A DNA stretch of 6,090 nucleotides from Comamonadaceae bacterium (GTDB lineage Bacteria > Pseudomonadota > Gammaproteobacteria > Burkholderiales > Burkholderiaceae_C): contig JAIXXW010000342.1 of the NCBI GenBank assembly GCA_027490555.1, forward strand, positions 1-6,090, written 5' to 3'. Positions 1 through 4,964 of this stretch are shown piece after piece. Each line of letters opens with the position of its first letter. The stretch's first letter is position 1. The notes under the pieces are model-generated. The model did not search any database and was not told the origin of the DNA. It saw only the letters and a list, made by a program, of their open reading frames with translations. A program made the translations under genes and the position numbers.

Positions 1-332
1 GCATCGTGCCGCCCAGGGCGCAAGCGGCGCACCAGCAGGCGAGCCACATGTACCGGCAAATCCAGCGCCGCCTGGCCCAGCAGCCCCTCAAGCCTTACCG
101 TTACAAAGATTTTGGCTCATTGGTGTCGCTGGGCAAATTCAGCACGGTGGGCAACATGATGGGCGGCTTGATCGGCAAGAGCCTGATGATTGAGGGCTAC
201 TTTGCCAAGCTCATGTACCTGTCTTTGTACAAGCTGCATGAGCTCGCCATCCACGGCGTGCTCAAAACCACGCTCTTCACCTTGTCGCGCATGATCACCA
301 AACAAACCAACCCCACTGTGAAGTTGCACTGA
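1..332 (+). CDS. ndh: Type II NADH dehydrogenase (NDH-2), C-terminal part
   Basis: This is the last ~109 codons of a gene that begins before the window; the first full codon in frame is at 3-5 and the stop is TGA at 330-332. NDH-2 is a single-subunit FAD enzyme on the inner face of the cytoplasmic membrane that passes electrons from NADH to quinone without pumping protons. The visible part carries the family's C-terminal signature: PPRAQAAHQQASH (the end of the FAD-contacting region), then DFGSLVSLGKFSTVGN, then hydrophobic/amphipathic segments (GGLIGKSLMIEGYFAKLMYLS and KLHELAIHGVLKTT) of the kind that attach the enzyme to the membrane, and the ending VKLH. The N-terminal Rossmann folds are outside the window, so cofactor binding cannot be checked. 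The gene converges on the serine hydrolase gene with a 58-base gap. Family assignment is confident; the gene symbol follows the family. Confidence 0.9.
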   Translation, partial: IVPPRAQAAHQQASHMYRQIQRRLAQQPLKPYRYKDFGSLVSLGKFSTVGNMMGGLIGKSLMIEGYFAKLMYLSLYKLHELAIHGVLKTTLFTLSRMITKQTNPTVKLH

Positions 333-390
333 GCTGCGCCGCTGTATGCCATTGGCTGGCGCGCGGGACTGAGTTGCCCCCAGTCTTGGC

Positions 391-1497
391 TCACGGTTTT
401 TGATGAGCCCAGTTTTGCAGCAATGAAAAAACTTGGGTGTTCCAGTCGGTGGATGAAACCACCACGATGCGTTCTGTGCTGGGATCGATGCCGATGAATT
501 GACCGCCAAATCCAGCCTTCCAGAAAACATCTTTTCTCATCCCAGGGATATCGGCCCAAAATTGGTAACCGTATTCTTGAAATTGGCTGTTGTTCAACAC
601 ACGGATGCGGTCGTTGGTGGCCTGGGTCATGTACGCTTGCATGCAGCCACCCGCCTTGCCTTTGAGCAGGTCCAAACTGTGGATGGCCAAGCGGATCCAG
701 TCGTCCTGGGTTGCAAAGAAATAGGCGTGTGCGATGGCGCGTTGGTCTTTGTCCAGAAACCATCCCGTGGGGTGCTGAAGACCGGCGTTATTGAGCAAAG
801 TGGCCTCGTACCATTGGTGAAAAGCTTGACCGGTGGCTTTTTCAATCACCAAAGACAAGGTGGCTGTGTCCAGATTTTTGTATTCAAAAACCTCGCCAGG
901 TTCCACTTTTTTGAAGAACCGGGTCTGTGGGTCTTTGTATTTGAGCAAGCCTTCCAACTGGCTGATTTTTTGGTCTCTGAGCTGCGCGCTGAATCCTGCC
1001 TGGGGCTCGCCATGTGCAGCCGTAGCGTTGGCACCCGAAGCCATGTGCAAGATGTTTTTGATCGACGCCTTGCCATAGGCTGTTTCGGACAATTCCGGAA
1101 CGTATTGCGCCACTTTGTCGTTCAGATTTTTGATTTTTCCGTCGCACAAAGCGTAGCCCACCATGATCGAGGTGAGTGATTTGGCCATGGAAAAGCTGGG
1201 TATCAGTGTGGTGTCGCTCACCGTGTCGGTGCGGTATTTGAAAACCACTTCGCCTTTTTCGACCAAGGCCAGCGCAATGCGTTGTTGGGACTGGGTCAAC
1301 GCGCTGGCTTGCGCAGCAATCTCGGGTGGCAAGCGCCCCTCTTTTGTGCTCAGCTCTTTGACAACAGCGGCTGGTGCATGGGATGTTTTGTGGACGCTGC
1401 TGGCATACAGGCCGCCAGCCATCATTTTCAAAGACGGTGCTTGTGCGGCAACGCCTGAACATAAAAAAATGGAAAAAATGGCGAGTGATTTGATCAT
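391..1497 (-). CDS. Secreted serine hydrolase, class C beta-lactamase / NylB-like fold
   Basis: A 368-residue protein of the serine beta-lactamase-like superfamily (Pfam Beta-lactamase; esterases, DD-peptidases and 6-aminohexanoate-dimer hydrolases). Residues 1-20 form a signal peptide with an AQA cleavage site, so it is probably periplasmic; Cys13 is not in a proper lipobox. Catalytic motifs are visible: S103-M-A-K106 (nucleophile and general base, in PSFSMAKSLTS), Y206-K-N208 (second motif) and K327-A-G in FWKAGFGGQF (third motif, KTG-like). YKNLDTATLSLVIEKATG and YGYQFWA resemble NylB/EstB-type hydrolases more than true AmpC. The substrate cannot be read from sequence; antibiotic resistance should not be assumed. 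The ATG at 1497-1495 has no clear Shine-Dalgarno. A weak -10-like TAAAAT lies on the minus strand at 1533-1528 without a good -35. Hand counts give 47% GC at 781-960, well below the neighbours, suggesting acquisition by transfer. Confidence 0.88.
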   Translation of the reverse strand: MIKSLAIFSIFLCSGVAAQAPSLKMMAGGLYASSVHKTSHAPAAVVKELSTKEGRLPPEIAAQASALTQSQQRIALALVEKGEVVFKYRTDTVSDTTLIPSFSMAKSLTSIMVGYALCDGKIKNLNDKVAQYVPELSETAYGKASIKNILHMASGANATAAHGEPQAGFSAQLRDQKISQLEGLLKYKDPQTRFFKKVEPGEVFEYKNLDTATLSLVIEKATGQAFHQWYEATLLNNAGLQHPTGWFLDKDQRAIAHAYFFATQDDWIRLAIHSLDLLKGKAGGCMQAYMTQATNDRIRVLNNSQFQEYGYQFWADIPGMRKDVFWKAGFGGQFIGIDPSTERIVVVSSTDWNTQVFSLLQNWAHQKP

Positions 1498-1611
1498 GAG
1501 TTTTCAGTGGGTGCCCTGCGCTTTGGGATTTTAATGATCAGCTTGGGTTTGGGCGGCATTGCGCGCGGGTGGCACCGCAGAGGCATCCTGCCCAGGGTGA
1601 CCGCAGCATGC

Positions 1612-1833
1612 TCACACCCAGCCTTGCCGCCACACGTTCTCGTCCTGCAGCTCCCGCCAAGCAATCACCTGCACAGCCTTGGAAAACACGGCCTCGATTT
1701 CTACCAACTCAATCGGGTCAGTGGGGTCATCAGGTTGAATCACCCGGCTGACCAAAAAATGCTTTTGCTTGGCCACAGGTTTCACAGCGGTCCATTTGCT
1801 CAGCAGCAGTTTTTTGGGGTTCAGCAGGTTCAT
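1612..1833 (-). CDS. Small Trp-rich protein, TIGR02450 / DUF2389 family
   Basis: A 73-residue protein matching my recollection of the TIGR02450/DUF2389 Trp-rich family, whose function is unknown. The hallmark N-terminus is NPKKLLLSKWTAVKP followed by KQKHFLV (residues 5-27), and the C-terminus is W59-R-E-L...W68-R-Q-G-W72-V. The four tryptophans are W14, W59, W68 and W72. There is no signal peptide or membrane segment, so it is probably cytoplasmic. The length is usual for the family and the ORF is complete. It starts 12 bases after the stop of the transglycosylase gene. A GAGGG Shine-Dalgarno (minus strand, 1847-1843) overlaps that gene's TGA, 9 bases before the ATG, which supports both this start and co-transcription with possible translational coupling. 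The role is not inferable; being in an operon with a cell-wall enzyme does not show that it works on the wall. Confidence 0.85.
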   Translation of the reverse strand: MNLLNPKKLLLSKWTAVKPVAKQKHFLVSRVIQPDDPTDPIELVEIEAVFSKAVQVIAWRELQDENVWRQGWV

Positions 1834-1845
1834 GGGTGACGGCCC

Positions 1846-3021
1846 TCAGCGGCTGTTTTGCATCTCGCGCGCCACCGCATCTGCCAGATCGATCACCGCC
1901 ATGGCGTAGTAGCTGCTCCAGTTGTAGCGGGTGAGGGCATAGAAGTTTTCGGTGCCGGCCACGTAGCTCGGTGGGTTGGGGCCGTTGCGCAGCTCAATCA
2001 GGGCCAGGGGGCCGGCATGCGCCAGTGCCGCGCCTTCCAGGGCCGCACCTTTGCCGGTGAAACTGGCCACGCTGAAGGTCGGTAGGATGTCCGGGGCCAT
2101 CAGGCTGTCCATGTCGGTCTGGCCCGGTGTCAGGGTCACAGGGTAGTGCGTGGGCATGCCGGTGCGCCACTGAAAAGCTTTGAAGTAGTTGGCCACCGAT
2201 CCGATGGCGTCGGCTGGGCTGCCAAACAGGTCGATGCGTCCGTCGCCATCAAAGTCCACAGCGAATTTGGCCCAGCTCGAGGGCATGAATTGCGGCAGGC
2301 CCATGGCGCCGGCATAGCTGCCCCGGATGTTCAGGGGGTCGGCACCGCTGCGCCAGGTGAGGGCCAGAAACTGTTCCAGTTCCGCTTTGAAAAAGCTTTC
2401 TCTGGCCGCCGCACGCGGATGGGCGGCCGGGAAATGAAAGGCCAAGGTGGCCAGGGCGTCGATCACACGGTAGTTGCCCGTGTACTGCCCATAAAAGGTT
2501 TCCACACCGATGATGGCCACCACCACCGAGGCGGGGACGCCGAATTCTCGCTCGGCGCGCTCCAGCACCGCCCGGTGGGTTTGCCAAAAACGCAGGCCCG
2601 CTTGGATGCGTTGGGGTTCGATGAAACGGGCCCGGTACGCGGCCCAGTTTTTGTCTGCCGGGCGGCTGGGGGGGAGCACCAGTTTCTCAACCGCGGGCAG
2701 TCGGCGCGCCTGTCCCAGCTGTTTCTGGATCCACTGCGGGTCGATCTGCAGGCGCTCGGCCGCTTCGCTGGACCAGGCCATGGCGGCGCTCGACCCGCTG
2801 AAAAGCACAGCGGCCGCAGCGGCGGTTGGGGCTGGCTTTTTCGCGCCGGATTTGTGCTTGGGCGCTGACTTGTGTTTTTGGGGGGCGCTGGCTTTCGGCT
2901 TGGCGGGGCTTTGGGCCCAGACGTTGACTGGGCTGGCCATGGTCAGCCACAGTGCCAGGGTCAAGGTGGGCCACCAGGGGCGGGTGTGGGTGGTGGCGAA
3001 TGTCTTGTCGGTTGCGTGCAT
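1846..3021 (-). CDS. mltB: Lytic murein transglycosylase, MltB family
   Basis: A 391-residue periplasmic muramidase-like enzyme that cleaves the MurNAc-GlcNAc bond of peptidoglycan and leaves a 1,6-anhydro-MurNAc end. Residues ~17-36 form a hydrophobic signal sequence with a VWA cleavage site. There is no cysteine in the protein, so unlike E. coli MltB it is not a lipoprotein and is likely soluble. Residues 38-66 are a Lys/Pro/Ala-rich flexible linker. The catalytic core follows: E174 in AIIGVETFYG is the expected catalytic acid; SYAGAMGLPQFMPSSW (235-250) is the family signature; DFDGDGRID (256-264) is an EF-hand-like calcium loop as in Slt35; FYALTRYNWSSYYAMAVIDLADAV closes the domain. The start has no obvious Shine-Dalgarno, but the signal peptide supports it. 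It heads the operon with the Trp-rich gene and is divergent from the deacetylase gene. Assignment to the family is very secure; exact orthology to E. coli mltB is less so. Confidence 0.93.
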   Translation of the reverse strand: MHATDKTFATTHTRPWWPTLTLALWLTMASPVNVWAQSPAKPKASAPQKHKSAPKHKSGAKKPAPTAAAAAVLFSGSSAAMAWSSEAAERLQIDPQWIQKQLGQARRLPAVEKLVLPPSRPADKNWAAYRARFIEPQRIQAGLRFWQTHRAVLERAEREFGVPASVVVAIIGVETFYGQYTGNYRVIDALATLAFHFPAAHPRAAARESFFKAELEQFLALTWRSGADPLNIRGSYAGAMGLPQFMPSSWAKFAVDFDGDGRIDLFGSPADAIGSVANYFKAFQWRTGMPTHYPVTLTPGQTDMDSLMAPDILPTFSVASFTGKGAALEGAALAHAGPLALIELRNGPNPPSYVAGTENFYALTRYNWSSYYAMAVIDLADAVAREMQNSR

Positions 3022-3149
3022 GAGGGGTTCAGTTTAAACGCCGGGATGGTGCTCGGCCGGTGGGGCCCCGTGATAAGCTGAAAGCCCACAAAGCCGACCG
3101 ATCCACATTTTCAGTCTTGAGGCTGGGGTTCTTTTGGGAAGACAACACC
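3022..3149. promoter_or_regulatory. Divergent intergenic region between mltB and deacetylase genes
   Basis: These 128 bases lie between two genes read away from each other, so they should hold both promoters (inference). I see no consensus -35/-10 pair on either strand; GATAAG at 3072-3077 is the nearest -10-like hexamer on the plus strand. Two perfect 8-base palindromes stand out, GTTTAAAC at 3032-3039 and GGGGCCCC at 3062-3069; either could be part of an operator or could be chance. No small ORF or RNA is evident. Confidence 0.4.
3136..3141 (+). promoter_or_regulatory. Probable ribosome binding site of the deacetylase gene
   Basis: GGGAAG lies 8 bases before the ATG at 3150. It is the best Shine-Dalgarno-like match near either possible start and favours ATG 3150 over the in-frame GTG at 3060. 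Confidence 0.5.
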
Positions 3150-4103
3150 ATGGGCGCGACAGGTTTTTTCACCCATCCAGCGTGCTGGAAACATGAGATG
3201 GGTGCGGGTCATCCGGAGTGTCCCCAGCGCTTGGGGGCCATCGAAGACCGGCTGCTGGTCAGCGGCCTGGACATGGCCTTGCAAAGGCGCGAGGCCAGCC
3301 CTGCTGCCATGGCCGACATCGCCTTGGCGCATGGACGCATGCATGTGGCGGCTTTGCGGGGTCTGGGCGACTTGTTGCGCGAAGACCTCGCAGCGGGCGG
3401 GCCTTCGCACATGTCCCTGGACCCTGACACGTCGATCAATGTGCACACCTGGGAGGCGGCCGTGGTGTCCGCAGGAGCGGCCATCGATGCGACCGACGCG
3501 GTGCTGGCGGGAGAACTGGAAAACGCTTTTTGCGCCGTGCGTCCGCCCGGGCACCACGCCTGCCGCGACAAGGCCATGGGCTTTTGCTTTTTCAACAACG
3601 TGGCCATTGCCGCGAAATATGCGCTGGAGCGCCATGGCCTGCAGCGCGTGGCGATCGTGGATTTCGATGTGCACCACGGCAACGGCACCGAGGACATTGT
3701 GGCGGGTGATGCGCGCATCCTGATGGTGAGTTTTTTCCAGCACCCGTTCTACCCGGAGGGGGGCTCGAGCTCGAACGCGGCCAATCTGCTCAACCTGCCC
3801 GTGCCGGCCTACACCCGGGGCAGGGAGATCCGGGAGCTGGTGGACACCATGTGGATGCCCCGCCTGGAGGTCCACCGGCCAGAGCTGATTTTCATCAGCG
3901 CCGGTTTTGATGCGCACCGCGAGGACGACTTGGGCCAGATGGGCCTGGTGGAGCAGGATTACGCCTGGATCACCCAGCGCCTCAAGGATGTGGCCCGGCG
4001 CCATGCCCAAGGCCGCATCGTGAGTTGTCTGGAGGGCGGTTACAACCTGAGCGCCTTGGGGCGCAGCGTGGAAGCCCATTTGCGGGTCTTGGCCGATCTT
4101 TGA
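3150..4103 (+). CDS. Zinc-dependent deacetylase, histone deacetylase superfamily (class II-like)
   Basis: A 317-residue arginase/deacetylase-fold hydrolase that removes acetyl groups from acylated amines. Bacterial members act on acetylpolyamines, acetyl-lysine proteins or other small acylated amines, and the substrate here cannot be told. The active site is complete: HPECPQRL near the N-terminus (21-28), RPPGHH with the His dyad H135/H136, GFCFFNN (144-150), D171-F-D173-V-H175-H-G-N178 with zinc ligands D173 and H175, the third ligand D254 in SAGFDAH, and the transition-state tyrosine Y298 in EGGYNL. Asn178, where class I enzymes have Asp, is typical of class II enzymes. No signal peptide, so cytoplasmic. 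An in-frame GTG at 3060 would add 30 residues with no resemblance to the family; ATG 3150 begins MGATGFFTHP just before the conserved domain and has a ribosome binding site. The gene is followed by a terminator-like hairpin and then the crotonase-fold gene on the same strand. Confidence 0.92.
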   Translation: MGATGFFTHPACWKHEMGAGHPECPQRLGAIEDRLLVSGLDMALQRREASPAAMADIALAHGRMHVAALRGLGDLLREDLAAGGPSHMSLDPDTSINVHTWEAAVVSAGAAIDATDAVLAGELENAFCAVRPPGHHACRDKAMGFCFFNNVAIAAKYALERHGLQRVAIVDFDVHHGNGTEDIVAGDARILMVSFFQHPFYPEGGSSSNAANLLNLPVPAYTRGREIRELVDTMWMPRLEVHRPELIFISAGFDAHREDDLGQMGLVEQDYAWITQRLKDVARRHAQGRIVSCLEGGYNLSALGRSVEAHLRVLADL

Positions 4104-4120
4104 ATCCCGCTGCCGTGCAG

Positions 4121-4147
4121 GCCCAAGGTCTGGCTTGGGCGCATTTT
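4121..4147 (+). terminator. Terminator-like hairpin after the deacetylase gene
   Basis: A perfect 7-base-pair inverted repeat, GCCCAAG (4121-4127) and CTTGGGC (4134-4140), encloses a 6-base loop and begins 18 bases after the deacetylase stop codon. It is followed by GCATTTT, a short T stretch (4144-4147), so it could act as a weak intrinsic terminator on the plus strand. A smaller 4-base-pair hairpin (CTGC/GCAG, 4110-4120) lies directly before it. Because the next gene starts only 23 bases after the stem, termination may be partial. Confidence 0.45.
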
Positions 4148-4163
4148 GGGCACAATCACAGCC

Positions 4164-4964
4164 ATGACCGATTCCAAAACATCCCCAAGCCATGAGCTCG
4201 TGCTGCAGGCGTGCGATGCGCGCGGTGTGCATCGCTTGACGCTGAACAACCCGGCCAGTTTCAATGCCCTGAGCGAAGCCATGCTGATGCAACTGCAGCA
4301 GGCATTGGACGCGATCGCACAAGACGAGCAAGCCCGTGTCGTGGTGCTGGGCGCAATGGGCAAGGCATTTTGTGCCGGACACCACCTCAAGGAGATGCGT
4401 GCCCGGCCCGAACTGGCCTATTACCAGCAACTTTTCGCCCAGTGCAGCCGCATGATGCTGTCCCTGCAAAAGCTGCCGGTGCCCGTGATTGCCCGGGTGC
4501 AGGGCTTGGCCACGGCCGCTGGTTGCCAGTTGGTCGCGCAGTGCGATCTGGCGGTGTCGGCAGACCACGCGACCTTTGGCGTCAATGGCATCGATGTGGG
4601 CCTGTTTTGCGCCACACCCAGTGTGCCCTTGGTGCGCAACATGCAGGCCAAGCAGGCCATGGAGATGCTGCTCACCGGCGGCTTCATTTCGGCGGCCGAG
4701 GCCCAAAGCCGTGGCTTGGTCAACCGGGTCTGCCCGGCCGACGAATTGGACGACCGCGTCGAGGACCTGGTGAGGGCCATCCTGGCCAAACCGCGTGAAG
4801 CCGTGCGGCTTGGCAAGGCCTTGTTTTACCAGCAGCGCGAGATGGGCATCGAATCCGCTTACCAACTGGCCGGCCAGACCATGGCCTGCAACATGGTGCA
4901 CGAGGTGGCGCAAGAAGGCGTGCAGGCCTTCATCGACAAGAGGACGCCCTCATGGCGGGCATGA
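4164..4964 (+). CDS. Enoyl-CoA hydratase/isomerase-fold protein, ECHDC3-like, lacking both catalytic Glu
   Basis: A 266-residue crotonase-superfamily protein, usually annotated enoyl-CoA hydratase. The CoA-binding and oxyanion-hole elements are present: GKAFCAGHHLKEM (66-78) and VQGLATAAGCQLVAQCDLAVSAD (112-134). Aligned by eye to rat mitochondrial hydratase, the two catalytic glutamates (Glu144 and Glu164) correspond to Q122 and G142, so classical hydration of enoyl-CoA is doubtful. VQGLATAAGCQLVA, VGLFCATPSVPL and the ending IDKRTPSW closely resemble human ECHDC3, whose chemistry is not established. Cytoplasmic; no targeting signal. ATG 4164 is preferred over the in-frame TTG at 4146 because it fits the family N-terminus; neither has a strong Shine-Dalgarno. 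CACAAT at 4151-4156 is a possible -10 element, which would give a very short leader. The end overlaps the channel gene by 13 bases, pointing to co-expression. The fold is certain; the reaction is not. Confidence 0.9.
   Translation: MTDSKTSPSHELVLQACDARGVHRLTLNNPASFNALSEAMLMQLQQALDAIAQDEQARVVVLGAMGKAFCAGHHLKEMRARPELAYYQQLFAQCSRMMLSLQKLPVPVIARVQGLATAAGCQLVAQCDLAVSADHATFGVNGIDVGLFCATPSVPLVRNMQAKQAMEMLLTGGFISAAEAQSRGLVNRVCPADELDDRVEDLVRAILAKPREAVRLGKALFYQQREMGIESAYQLAGQTMACNMVHEVAQEGVQAFIDKRTPSWRA
4940..4944 (+). promoter_or_regulatory. Ribosome binding site of the MscS-type channel gene
   Basis: GAGGA, inside the crotonase coding sequence, lies 7 bases before ATG 4952. This spacing favours ATG 4952 over the in-frame ATGs at 4961 (which forms an ATGA overlap with the upstream stop) and 4970. 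Confidence 0.6.

Noticed and set aside
366..386. A 6-base-pair hairpin (GGACTG/CAGTCT with one G-T pair, 9-base loop) between the convergent ndh and serine hydrolase genes
   Set aside because: The stem is short, the loop large and the nearest T run (397-401) is 10 bases away inside the opposite gene, so it is too weak to call a terminator.
499..1179. A 226-codon plus-strand open frame inside the serine hydrolase gene
   Set aside because: It is antisense to a gene with signal peptide and catalytic motifs in order, and its own product shows no family features.
1528..1533. Minus-strand TAAAAT as a -10 box for the serine hydrolase gene
   Set aside because: One mismatch from consensus and about 30 bases before the start codon, but no matching -35 at the right spacing, so it is only mentioned in the gene entry.
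1507..1839. A 110-codon plus-strand open frame covering the Trp-rich gene
   Set aside because: The minus strand encodes a clear TIGR02450/DUF2389 protein with a ribosome binding site; the plus-strand product has no family features.
2146..2868. A 240-codon plus-strand open frame inside the transglycosylase gene
   Set aside because: Gly/Arg/His-rich shadow of the mltB-family coding sequence with no recognisable domain.
3060..3149. An N-terminal 30-residue extension of the deacetylase from GTG 3060
   Set aside because: The added residues do not look like the family, and the ATG at 3150 has a ribosome binding site and sits right before the conserved domain.
3111..4913. A 600-codon minus-strand open frame opposite the deacetylase and crotonase genes
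   Set aside because: It is antisense to two genes with complete conserved motifs, has a His/Gln/Ala-rich composition typical of the reverse reading of GC-rich genes, and resembles no family. It is a by-product of codon bias.
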